A stretch of 16,375 bases of DNA, taken from NCBI GenBank assembly GCA_946625715.1, contig CAMOTK010000019.1, positions 1 to 16,375 of the forward strand. Direction: 5' to 3'. The stretch is from an uncultured Prevotella sp. (GTDB lineage: Bacteria > Bacteroidota > Bacteroidia > Bacteroidales > Bacteroidaceae). Made by a program: the position numbers and the translations under genes. The notes beneath the pieces were generated by a model, which was not told the DNA's origin, made no database searches, and was given only the letters and a program-made list of their open reading frames with translations. Shown piece after piece: positions 8,598 through 15,974 of this stretch. Position 1 is the first letter of the stretch. Each line of letters opens with the position of its first letter.

Positions 8598-10075
8598 GAA
8601 AAATTATTCTTTGCCTGCTACTGCTGGTAGCTTTTGTCAGTGTACAGGCTCAAAAGCGTGAATTCAGAGGCGCATGGATTCAGTGTGTCAACGGACAGTT
8701 TCAAGGCCTGTCGACTGCTACTATGCAAAACACGTTGCGCTACCAGCTCGACGAGTTGCAGAAGGATGGCGTCAATGCCATCATCTTTCAGGTGCGCCCC
8801 GAATGCGATGCGCTCTATGAGAGCAAGATTGAGCCTTGGAGCCGTTTCCTAACTGGCCAACAAGGACAGGCGCCAAGTCCTTACTGGGATCCACTCCAGT
8901 GGATGATTGACGAGTGCCATAAGCGCGGTATGGAATTGCACGCATGGATAAATCCCTATCGCGCCAAAACAAAGGTTACCCACGAGTTGGCTGCCAACCA
9001 TATAGCTTGCCGCGACCCAAAGCGCGTGTTTGAGTACGACGGCCTGTATATTCTTAATCCCGGAATGCCCGAAAACCGCGACTATATCTGCGAGGTGGTG
9101 AAAGATATTGTCAGCCGCTATGATGTCGACGGCCTCCACATGGACGACTATTTCTATCCTTATCCCGCTGCAGGCTGTCGCATTCCAGACGAAACACAGT
9201 TTGCTGCCTACAACAACGGCATCAGGGATTTGGGCGACTGGCGTCGCTACAATGTGAGCCTCTTCGTGGAACAGCTCTACAAAGTGGTGCATGAAACCAA
9301 GCCTTGGGTCAAGGTGGGTATCTCGCCCTTCGGCATCTACCGTAACAAGAAGAATGCTGCAATTGGCAGCAACACCAATGGCCTGCAGAACTACGACGAC
9401 CTCTATGCCGACGTGCTCCTCTGGGTGAACAACGGTTGGCTCGACTATTGTGTGCCGCAGCTCTACTGGGAGATTGGACACAAGGCTGCTGACTACGATA
9501 CGCTCATCAAGTGGTGGAACCAGTATGCCGGCAACCGCCCCTTGTTTATCGGCGAGGATATAGAGCGCACCGTCAAAGCTGCCGACTTGCATAACCCGCG
9601 CATCAACCAGATGCCGGCTAAGATGAGTCTCCACAAGCAGTTGCCTAACGTGAAGGGCACTGTGCTCTGGTATGCCAAAGCGGCCGTCGACGATACGGGT
9701 AATTACGGCACGATGCTCCGCAAGTCGTATTGGAAGTATCCCGTTTTGCATCCCGATATGTCGTTCATCAGCAAAAAAACACCCGGTAAGGTGAAAAGGA
9801 TGAAGGCAATGTGGATAGACAACGACTACGTGCTCTTCTGGACAGCACCAAAAGGAAAATCGTGGGAAAACACGGCTGTGAAATATGTGGTTTATCGTTT
9901 TGCCAAAGGCGAGAAGGTCAATCTCAACGACCCCGCGAAGATTGTGACCATCACGTCTGATACGTATTATAAGCTGCCTTACGCCACAGGCAAGGAGAAG
10001 TACACCTATGTGGTGACCGCGCTCAACCGCCTGCAAAACGAGAGCAAGGCTAAAAAGAAGACGGTGAAACTATGA
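8594..10075 (+). CDS. Secreted GHL10/DUF187-type glycoside hydrolase with C-terminal FN3-like domain
   Basis: The 493-residue precursor has a Sec signal peptide (KIILCLLLLVAFVSVQA, cleavage probably after residue 19 or 20), so it acts in the periplasm or envelope. The mature N-terminus REFRGAWIQCVNG (22-34), the segment DGVNAIIFQVRPECDALY (58-75), MELHAWINPYR (113-123) and the acidic YDVDGLHMDDYFYPYP (176-191) are typical of the GHL10 (PF02638) TIM-barrel family. GISPFGIYR (242-250) and WLDYCVPQLYWE (282-293) complete the barrel. About 395-493 look like a fibronectin-III module. Characterised relatives such as E. coli DigH (YddW) cut peptidoglycan glycan strands stripped of stem peptides, which is the best guess here. 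It overlaps both neighbours by ATGA. Confidence 0.88.
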   Translation: MRKIILCLLLLVAFVSVQAQKREFRGAWIQCVNGQFQGLSTATMQNTLRYQLDELQKDGVNAIIFQVRPECDALYESKIEPWSRFLTGQQGQAPSPYWDPLQWMIDECHKRGMELHAWINPYRAKTKVTHELAANHIACRDPKRVFEYDGLYILNPGMPENRDYICEVVKDIVSRYDVDGLHMDDYFYPYPAAGCRIPDETQFAAYNNGIRDLGDWRRYNVSLFVEQLYKVVHETKPWVKVGISPFGIYRNKKNAAIGSNTNGLQNYDDLYADVLLWVNNGWLDYCVPQLYWEIGHKAADYDTLIKWWNQYAGNRPLFIGEDIERTVKAADLHNPRINQMPAKMSLHKQLPNVKGTVLWYAKAAVDDTGNYGTMLRKSYWKYPVLHPDMSFISKKTPGKVKRMKAMWIDNDYVLFWTAPKGKSWENTAVKYVVYRFAKGEKVNLNDPAKIVTITSDTYYKLPYATGKEKYTYVVTALNRLQNESKAKKKTVKL

Positions 10076-10686
10076 AGCATCTCTGGCTCGCACTCATGGT
10101 GATGACGGTTTTGTGTGCTTGTGGCGGACGTTCACATGGCGATCTCAGCCGCAAACTCGATAGCATTGCCCGTTTGGAAAACAAAGAGCGTCTGCGCCTG
10201 CAGGGTATTATGGTCGATGAGGACAATCGCGACCCCTTTGAAATCTTCTTCGACAGCTTGAATGTGCAGCCGTTGCCGCTGACGTGTTCCGATACCTATG
10301 TGACCTATACGCCCAACTTCACGCCAATGGCCGATGCGATGCTCGTCTATCTTGGCATCGATGATGTGCACGATGCGCGCGTCATTGCGCTGCCAGAAAA
10401 TAGTAATGTACGCGTGATGCTCATCTCTGGCAAACCGAGTCAAGAGGGCCCTATTACCATGTGGCTCTACACGCTTGGGCTCGACTATAAGGTGGTCGAC
10501 CGCCTGCGCCTGCATGTTGCTAAAACGGGTGAGGGCGACGACCAAGCAACCTTCTACATCACCAGCGACTTCACCATCGAATTAGAAAATATCGATAAGA
10601 TAACCAGGCGCTTCAAACGGGATGTCTACTATATCGATATTGATGGAAAAATTGTTAAAAGCGAAGCAAAAACAAATCAAAACTAA
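10072..10686 (+). CDS. Putative lipoprotein of unknown function
   Basis: A 204-residue protein with a lipoprotein signal: a hydrophobic stretch followed by lipobox LCAC (14-17), so Cys17 would be lipidated and the next residue is Gly. The mature part starts with a charged helix (LSRKLDSIARLENKERLRLQ), then mixed alpha/beta sequence with no motif I recognise; it has no transmembrane segment beyond the signal. The start overlaps the glycosidase stop by ATGA, so it is probably translationally coupled to it, and the two may act together at the envelope. That link is inference from position only. It is the last gene of the 5667-10686 operon; no clear hairpin terminator follows. Confidence 0.8.
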   Translation: MKHLWLALMVMTVLCACGGRSHGDLSRKLDSIARLENKERLRLQGIMVDEDNRDPFEIFFDSLNVQPLPLTCSDTYVTYTPNFTPMADAMLVYLGIDDVHDARVIALPENSNVRVMLISGKPSQEGPITMWLYTLGLDYKVVDRLRLHVAKTGEGDDQATFYITSDFTIELENIDKITRRFKRDVYYIDIDGKIVKSEAKTNQN

Positions 10687-10724
10687 TAAATTATCATCAA
10701 AACAGATAAAAATCTTACAAATTA

Positions 10725-10756
10725 TTTGTTTGTTAGCAAAGAAATGCTTAACTTTG
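10725..10756 (+). promoter_or_regulatory. Promoter of the leu/cim operon
   Basis: TTTG (10725-10728) and TAACTTTG (10749-10756; consensus TAnnTTTG) are separated by 20 bases, a full match to the Bacteroidetes -33/-7 promoter. Transcription should begin about 10762, roughly 20 bases before the leader-peptide ATG and about 200 bases before leuA. Confidence 0.82.
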
Positions 10757-10781
10757 CAGCCGAATTTTAAAAAGAACAACA

Positions 10782-10865
10782 ATGACAACAAGTAAGAACC
10801 TGCTAAACGCCATTATTATTATTCGACTGCGTCAAGTGGTTGGAAGTGATAGGGCGTGCCTGTAA
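10782..10865 (+). CDS. Branched-chain amino acid leader peptide (27 aa) of the leu operon
   Basis: A short ORF begins at an ATG preceded by an A-rich AAAAAGAACAACA, the usual Bacteroidetes start context, about 20 bases after the predicted transcription start. It encodes 27 residues and ends at TAA 10863-10865. Residues 7-20 read [14 protein letters not shown]; ten of the 27 residues are Leu, Ile or Val, including four consecutive ATT Ile codons (10812-10823). This is the composition of an ilv/leu-type attenuator peptide. A ribosome held at the Leu or Ile codons would leave 10842-10855 free to form the antiterminator. A ribosome that reaches the stop would cover much of it. The peptide itself probably has no function beyond being translated. 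It is too short for routine gene calling. Confidence 0.88.
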   Translation: MTTSKNLLNAIIIIRLRQVVGSDRACL

Positions 10866-10905
10866 GTCTTATGTTGGTGCAACAGATAAAGCCTTTCTCA
10901 CTTCC
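10842..10905 (+). promoter_or_regulatory. Antiterminator stem of the leu attenuator
   Basis: GGAAGTGA (10842-10849) pairs perfectly with TCACTTCC (10898-10905), and AGGGC (10851-10855) pairs with GCCTT (10891-10895, one G-U). Only a 1x2 internal loop separates the two helices, giving 13 pairs in all. This uses up almost the entire 5' arm of the terminator (10889-10903), so the two structures exclude each other. A small hairpin TGTTG-GTG-CAACA (10872-10884) sits in the enclosed loop. The 5' strand lies inside the last codons of the leader ORF. Confidence 0.82.
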
Positions 10906-10930
10906 GGTAAGTGTGAAGGGCTTTTTTCTT
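10889..10930 (+). terminator. Intrinsic terminator (attenuator) upstream of leuA
   Basis: The 15-base arms 10889-10903 (AAGCCTTTCTCACTT) and 10909-10923 (AAGTGTGAAGGGCTT) pair with one T-T mismatch and one G-U, around a five-base loop CCGGT. The stem runs straight into TTTTTTCTT (10922-10930). It lies between the leader-peptide stop and the leuA start, which is where a transcription attenuator must be. Confidence 0.92.
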
Positions 10931-10968
10931 GCAGAAACAATGCAAAACTAAATATATATATAAAAGTT

Positions 10969-12471
10969 ATGAACGACAAAAGATTGTTTATCTTCGACAC
11001 AACACTGCGCGACGGCGAACAGGTGCCTGGATGCCAACTGAATACGATTGAGAAAATTCAGGTGGCCAAGGCGCTCGAGCAGTTGGGAGTCGATGTGATT
11101 GAAGCAGGATTTCCCGTATCAAGTCCGGGCGACTTCAATTCGGTCATTGAGATTTCAAAGGCCGTCACGTGGCCAACGATTTGTGCGCTGACGCGAGCTG
11201 TTGAGCACGACATCGATGTGGCCGCCGAAGCCCTGCAGTATGCAAAGCACAAGCGCATTCACACGGGCATTGGCACCAGCGACTCGCACATCAAGTACAA
11301 ATTCAACTCCACCCGTGAGGAGATTATTGAACGGGCGGTCAGGGCTGTGAAGTATGCCAAAAAGTATGTTGAAGACGTGGAGTTCTATGCGGAAGATGCC
11401 GGACGTACCGACAACGAGTATCTGGCGCGTGTGGTCGAGGCCGTCATCAAGGCAGGTGCTACGGTTGTCAACATTCCCGATACCACGGGCTATTGTCTGC
11501 CAGAAGAGTTTGGCGCAAAAATAAAGTATCTCATGGAGCATGTGGAAAACGTAGACAAGGCCATTATCTCTACTCATTGTCACAACGACCTCGGTATGGC
11601 TACGGCCAACACGCTGAGCGGTGTGCTCAATGGCGCCCGTCAGGTGGAAGTGACTATCAACGGTATTGGTGAACGTGCCGGCAATACGTCGCTCGAAGAG
11701 ATTGCGATGATTCTGAAGTGCCACAAGGACATTGATATCTATACAAACATCAACACCACCAAGATTTTCCCTACCAGCCGCATGGTGTCGAGCCTCATGA
11801 ATATGCCCGTACAACCCAACAAAGCTATTGTGGGGCGCAACGCTTTTGCCCATTCGAGCGGCATTCATCAAGACGGCGTGCTGAAGAATGTGCATACCTA
11901 CGAGATTATCGACCCAAAGGATGTAGGCATCGACGACAACAGCATTGTGCTTACAGCTCGTTCTGGTCGTGCCGCTTTGAAACATCGCTTGCACGTCAAC
12001 GGTGTAGACATTTCGGAAGAAAAGCTCGACAAGGTCTACGAGAAGTTCCTGACGCTGGCCGACCAGAAGAAGGAAGTGACCGATGCCGACGTGCTGATGC
12101 TGGCTGGTGCCGATATGGCCGACGCTCATGCTGTGAGGCTCGAGTTCCTGCAAGTGACCACCGGTAAGGGCGTCAAGTCGGTGGCTTCTATTGGTCTCGA
12201 TATCAGCGGCCAGAAGTTCGAGGCTGCTTCGAGCGGCAATGGTCCTGTAGACGCAGCCATTAAGGCACTGAAGAAGATTATTATGAAGCAGATGACGCTG
12301 AAGGAGTTTACCATTCAGGCCATCTCGAAAGGCTCCGACGATGTGGGTAAGGTGCACATGCAGGTAGAGTACGACGGAAGTCTCTACTATGGCTTTGGTG
12401 CCAATACCGACATCGTGACGGCCTCTGTTGAAGCATATATTGACTGTATCAATAAGTTTAGAGTGAAATGA
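10969..12471 (+). CDS. leuA: 2-isopropylmalate synthase LeuA
   Basis: Condenses acetyl-CoA with 3-methyl-2-oxobutanoate to 2-isopropylmalate, the first committed step of leucine synthesis. The 500-residue length fits the family. The catalytic barrel begins [13 protein letters not shown] (9-21, with Arg14 and Asp15); [11 protein letters not shown] (97-107) and EDAGRTD (142-148) are IPMS-type active-site segments, and [11 protein letters not shown] (201-211) supplies the His203/His205 metal ligands. After a linker, about 390-500 form the C-terminal allosteric domain that binds leucine ([24 protein letters not shown]). The ATG at 10969 follows the attenuator; the longer in-frame start at 10840 would read through the terminator and is rejected. 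Its stop overlaps the leuC start by ATGA. A second synthase-like gene lies three genes downstream. Confidence 0.95.
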   Translation: MNDKRLFIFDTTLRDGEQVPGCQLNTIEKIQVAKALEQLGVDVIEAGFPVSSPGDFNSVIEISKAVTWPTICALTRAVEHDIDVAAEALQYAKHKRIHTGIGTSDSHIKYKFNSTREEIIERAVRAVKYAKKYVEDVEFYAEDAGRTDNEYLARVVEAVIKAGATVVNIPDTTGYCLPEEFGAKIKYLMEHVENVDKAIISTHCHNDLGMATANTLSGVLNGARQVEVTINGIGERAGNTSLEEIAMILKCHKDIDIYTNINTTKIFPTSRMVSSLMNMPVQPNKAIVGRNAFAHSSGIHQDGVLKNVHTYEIIDPKDVGIDDNSIVLTARSGRAALKHRLHVNGVDISEEKLDKVYEKFLTLADQKKEVTDADVLMLAGADMADAHAVRLEFLQVTTGKGVKSVASIGLDISGQKFEAASSGNGPVDAAIKALKKIIMKQMTLKEFTIQAISKGSDDVGKVHMQVEYDGSLYYGFGANTDIVTASVEAYIDCINKFRVK

Positions 12472-13844
12472 ATACATTATTCGACAAAATCTGGGATAAG
12501 CACGTCGTGCAAATTGTCGACGACGGCCCCACGCAGTTGTATATCGACCGCCTCTATTGCCACGAGGTGACGTCGCCACAGGCTTTCGATGGTATGCGGG
12601 CACGCGGATTGAAGTGTCTGCGCCCTGACCATATCTATTGTATGCCCGACCACAATACGCCTACGCACGACCAGGACAAGCCCATTGCCGACCCTGTGTC
12701 GCGCAAGCAAGTGGACACGCTGGCTAAGAATGCTGCCGACTTCGGACTCACACACTACGGTATGTTGTCGCCCGACAACGGTATTATTCATGTGGTAGGT
12801 CCTGAGAAGGGTTTGTCGCTGCCTGGCATGACGATTGTCTGCGGCGACTCGCATACGTCTACACATGGTGCTATGGGCGCCGTAGCTTTCGGTATTGGTA
12901 CCAGCGAGGTCGAGATGGTGATGGCTTCGCAATGTATATTGCAGCAGAAACCGAAGTCGATGCGTATCAAGATAAACGGCCGGTTGCAGCAGGGTGTGAC
13001 GGCTAAGGACGTAGCGCTCTATCTGATGTCGCAGCTCACTACAAGTGGTGCTACGGGCTATTTCGTAGAGTATGCCGGCGAGGTGGTTGAGAACCTCTCG
13101 ATGGAAGGACGACTGACGCTCTGTAACCTCTCGATAGAGATGGGCGCACGTGGTGGTTTTGTGGCACCCGACGAAGTGACGTTTGCCTACCTCAAAGACA
13201 AACCTTTCGCGCCGAAAGGTGACGCATGGGACAAGGCTGTGGCTTACTGGCGTACGTTGAAGAGCGGCGATGATGCTGTGTTCGACAAAGAACTCTCCTT
13301 CGATGCTGCCGATATAGAACCACGCATCACCTACGGCACCAATCCCGGTATGGGCATTGGTATCACCGAGAGCTTGCCCTCAGAAGGTGATGCCAACTTC
13401 AAGAAAGCTCTCGAGTATATGGGCTTCAAGGCTGGTGAACAGCTGTTGGGCAAAGCTATTGACTATGTCTTCTTGGGCGCATGCACCAATGGGCGCATCG
13501 AAGACTTCCGCGCTTTTGCCTCTGTGGTGAAAGGCCGTAAGAAGGCCGAAGGAGTTGTTGCTTGGCTGGTGCCTGGTTCATGGGCAGTCGACAAGCAGAT
13601 TCGCGAAGAAGGACTCGACCGCGTGCTCCTTGAGGCAGGCTTTGAAATACGTCAACCAGGCTGTTCTGCCTGCTTGGCAATGAACGACGACAAAGTGCCT
13701 GCTGGCAAATACTGCGTCTCGACCAGCAACCGCAACTTCGAAGGACGTCAGGGTCCTGGGGCACGCACCATTCTTTGTTCGCCCTTAGTGGCTGCTGCCG
13801 CTGCAATAACAGGAGTAATCACCGACCCACGCACACTATTATGA
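12468..13844 (+). CDS. leuC: 3-isopropylmalate dehydratase large subunit LeuC
   Basis: LeuC with LeuD isomerises 2-isopropylmalate to 3-isopropylmalate, and also citramalate to 2-methylmalate-type intermediates in the citramalate route. The 458-residue aconitase-like protein has the 4Fe-4S ligands Cys339 (in GACTNGR), Cys399 and Cys402 (in GCSAC). Other family stretches are [20 protein letters not shown] (125-144) and the DHNTPT element (61-66) near the N-terminus. Slightly shorter than the E. coli enzyme (466) but complete. It overlaps leuA and leuD by ATGA at each end, consistent with coupled synthesis of the two dehydratase subunits. Confidence 0.96.
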   Translation: MNTLFDKIWDKHVVQIVDDGPTQLYIDRLYCHEVTSPQAFDGMRARGLKCLRPDHIYCMPDHNTPTHDQDKPIADPVSRKQVDTLAKNAADFGLTHYGMLSPDNGIIHVVGPEKGLSLPGMTIVCGDSHTSTHGAMGAVAFGIGTSEVEMVMASQCILQQKPKSMRIKINGRLQQGVTAKDVALYLMSQLTTSGATGYFVEYAGEVVENLSMEGRLTLCNLSIEMGARGGFVAPDEVTFAYLKDKPFAPKGDAWDKAVAYWRTLKSGDDAVFDKELSFDAADIEPRITYGTNPGMGIGITESLPSEGDANFKKALEYMGFKAGEQLLGKAIDYVFLGACTNGRIEDFRAFASVVKGRKKAEGVVAWLVPGSWAVDKQIREEGLDRVLLEAGFEIRQPGCSACLAMNDDKVPAGKYCVSTSNRNFEGRQGPGARTILCSPLVAAAAAITGVITDPRTLL

Positions 13845-14431
13845 AACAGAAATTCAACGTTATCACATCTACCTGCGTGCCTCTGCCTTTAGAGAACGTA
13901 GATACCGACCAAATCATACCTGCCCGTTTCCTGAAAGCTACCGACAAGGAAGGCTTTGGCGAAAATCTCTTTCGCGACTGGCGCTACGACAAGAACGGCG
14001 ACCCCATTAAGGAGTTTGTGCTCAACGACCCTACCTACGGCGGCTGCATTCTCGTTGCCGGAAAGAACTTCGGTAGCGGTTCGTCGCGCGAACATGCTGC
14101 ATGGGCCATTGCCGGCTATGGCTTTCGTGTGGTCATCAGCTCGTTCTTTGCCGATATCCACAAGAACAACGAACTGAACAACTTCGTTCTGCCCGTGGTA
14201 GTGAGCGAAGACTTCCTGCAAGAGCTCTTCGCAACCATCAAGGCCAACCCAAAGATGGAAGTGGAAGTAGACCTTCCGCAGCAAACCGTCACCAACAAAG
14301 CTACCGGTCGGCAGGAACATTTCGATATCAACGGCTACAAGAAACATTGTCTCATGAATGGTCTCGACGACATCGACTTCCTGGTGGCCAATAAAGACAA
14401 GATAGAACAATGGGAGAAAGAAAACCGATAA
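13841..14431 (+). CDS. leuD: 3-isopropylmalate dehydratase small subunit LeuD
   Basis: The swivel-domain partner of LeuC. The 196-residue protein has [12 protein letters not shown] (20-31) near the N-terminus and the substrate-loop motif [13 protein letters not shown] (76-88), both diagnostic. The ATG at 13841 is chosen because it overlaps the leuC stop by ATGA and matches the family N-terminus; the longer in-frame start at 13775 adds residues that merely read the leuC coding sequence in another frame. The cimA start lies 22 bases inside its 3' end, so the two are translationally linked. Together with LeuC it should serve both the leucine and the citramalate pathways here. Confidence 0.96.
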   Translation: MKQKFNVITSTCVPLPLENVDTDQIIPARFLKATDKEGFGENLFRDWRYDKNGDPIKEFVLNDPTYGGCILVAGKNFGSGSSREHAAWAIAGYGFRVVISSFFADIHKNNELNNFVLPVVVSEDFLQELFATIKANPKMEVEVDLPQQTVTNKATGRQEHFDINGYKKHCLMNGLDDIDFLVANKDKIEQWEKENR

Positions 14432-15954
14432 GTTCCTTCCGCTATGTGGAGATTATGGACTCCACGCTTCGCGATGGTGAACAGACAAACGGCGTGTCGT
14501 TTCTGCCGCACGAGAAGCTCATGATTGCCCGCATGCTGCTGCGCGACTTGAATGTCGACCGCATCGAGGTGGGCTCTGCACGCGTCTCTGATGGTGAGAA
14601 AGAGGCGGTGAAAATGATATGCCGATATGCCCGACAAATCGATTGCTTAGATAGGGTTGAGGTATTGGGCTTCGTCGACGGGCACCAATCTGTCGACTGG
14701 GTTGTGGATGCAGGCTGTCAGGTTCTCAATCTGTTGGCCAAAGGGTCGCTGAAACATTGTCGCGAGCAGTTGGGCAAGCGTGTTGAAGAGCATGTTGCCG
14801 ATATCAAAGAGGTGGTAGACTATGCTGCTCAGAAGGGTATCAAGGTGAACCTCTATCTCGAAGATTGGTCGAGTGGCATGAAAGACTCGCCTGCTTATGT
14901 ATATAAGCTTATGGACATGCTTGTCGACACCCGCATCTGTCGTTTCATGTTGCCCGATACCTTAGGCATCATGAATCCCTTGCAGGTCATTGAGTATTTC
15001 CGTAAAATGAAGAAGCGCTATCCCGATGCTAACTTCGACTTCCACGCTCACAACGACTACGACCTGGCCGTGAGCAACACGCTGGCAGCTGTGCTGAGCG
15101 GCGCACGTGGCGTACATGTGACGGTCAACGGTTTGGGTGAGCGTTGTGGCAATGCACCGCTTTCGAGCGTGCAAGTCATTTTGAAGGATCAGTTCCACGC
15201 AAAGACTAATATCCACGAGAACAAACTGAACGATGTCAGTAGGTTGGTAGAGAGCTACAGCGGTATAGCTATTGCACCTAACCAACCCATCATTGGCGAC
15301 AATGTGTTTACGCAGGTGGCAGGGGTGCATGCCGATGGCGACAATAAAGCCAATCTCTATTGCAACGAACTGGTGCCCGAGCGTTTCGGCCGCAAGCGCG
15401 AATATGCGTTGGGTAAGACCAGCGGTAAGGCAAACATTGCACGCAACCTGCGTGAGTTGGGATTGGAACTGACGCCTGAACAGACGCAGCGTGTGACGAA
15501 GCGTATCACGGAGCTGGGCGATCGTAAGGAAGTGGTGACAAAAGACGATTTGCCATTCATCGTTTCCGATGTGCTGAAACACGATGTCAACGAGGAGCGT
15601 GTAAAGCTCGTAAGCTACCAAGTATCACTGGCTTACGGATTGAAGCCTCTTGCAAATGTGAAGGTTGAAATCAATGGTCAGCAATACGAAAGTCACTCTT
15701 CGGGCGATGGTCAGTACGATGCCTTCGTGAAAGCTCTGCGCAAGATTTATCGCGAGTATCTCGATCGCTCATTCCCGCTGCTGGCCAACTATGCCGTGAG
15801 TATTCCACCTGGTGGACGAACCGATGCTTTGGTGCAGACGGTCATCACGTGGCAGAATGGCGATAAGCTGATGCGCACCCGTGGACTTGATGCCGACCAA
15901 ACGGAAGCAGCCATCAAGGCTACCATTAAGATGCTGAATATGATTGAAAATTGA
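14410..15954 (+). CDS. cimA: (R)-citramalate synthase CimA, Leptospira-type
   Basis: Condenses acetyl-CoA with pyruvate to (R)-citramalate, opening a threonine-independent route to 2-oxobutyrate and isoleucine. The 514-residue protein has the LeuA/CimA layout: barrel with DSTLRDGEQTNGVSF (17-31, Arg21/Asp22), FHAHNDYDLAVSNT (211-224, His212/His214 metal ligands) and a C-terminal regulatory domain (about 395-514). Segments such as LNVDRIEVGSARVS (47-60), GFVDGHQSVDW (87-97), VLNLLAKGSLKH (105-116) and FTQVAGVHADGD (300-311) closely match my recollection of the biochemically characterised Leptospira CimA, and differ from the LeuA in this operon. The start at 14410 overlaps leuD by 22 bases; Met16 (14455) is a less likely start. 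Databases often label such genes simply as 2-isopropylmalate synthase. Confidence 0.87.
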   Translation: MGERKPISSFRYVEIMDSTLRDGEQTNGVSFLPHEKLMIARMLLRDLNVDRIEVGSARVSDGEKEAVKMICRYARQIDCLDRVEVLGFVDGHQSVDWVVDAGCQVLNLLAKGSLKHCREQLGKRVEEHVADIKEVVDYAAQKGIKVNLYLEDWSSGMKDSPAYVYKLMDMLVDTRICRFMLPDTLGIMNPLQVIEYFRKMKKRYPDANFDFHAHNDYDLAVSNTLAAVLSGARGVHVTVNGLGERCGNAPLSSVQVILKDQFHAKTNIHENKLNDVSRLVESYSGIAIAPNQPIIGDNVFTQVAGVHADGDNKANLYCNELVPERFGRKREYALGKTSGKANIARNLRELGLELTPEQTQRVTKRITELGDRKEVVTKDDLPFIVSDVLKHDVNEERVKLVSYQVSLAYGLKPLANVKVEINGQQYESHSSGDGQYDAFVKALRKIYREYLDRSFPLLANYAVSIPPGGRTDALVQTVITWQNGDKLMRTRGLDADQTEAAIKATIKMLNMIEN

Positions 15955-15969
15955 ATCCAGAAAATTGAA
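15946..15969 (+). repeat. 10-bp direct repeat between cimA and leuB
   Basis: GAAAATTGAA occurs at 15946-15955, spanning the cimA stop, and again at 15960-15969 with four bases (TCCA) between. The second copy forms most of the 20-base gap before leuB. It looks like a small duplication; no role is evident beyond supplying the A-rich start context of leuB. Confidence 0.7.
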
Positions 15970-15974
15970 ATAAT

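Noticed and set aside
10687..10724. Terminator for the operon ending at 10686
   Set aside because: The stretch is A/T-rich but I could find no hairpin with a following T-run.
10801..10860. A protector (1:2) hairpin of the attenuator
   Set aside because: The best match found is only ACGCC (10807-10811) with GGCGT (10853-10857). It is too weak to annotate, and it is not needed because the leader stop lies beyond the antiterminator strand.
10850..10865. Resemblance of AGGGCGTGCC to a T-box motif
   Set aside because: It lacks the conserved T-box sequence and the specifier stem, and it lies inside the leader ORF, where it is better explained as the antiterminator strand.
10871..10951. Second small ORF (26 codons) starting at ATG 10871, after the leader peptide
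   Set aside because: It overlaps the terminator hairpin and shows no enrichment for regulatory codons in a useful position. It is probably chance.
10840..10968. Upstream start for leuA at 10840
   Set aside because: The extension would translate through the attenuator hairpin and U-tract, and its residues do not match LeuA N-termini. The ATG at 10969 gives the family start.
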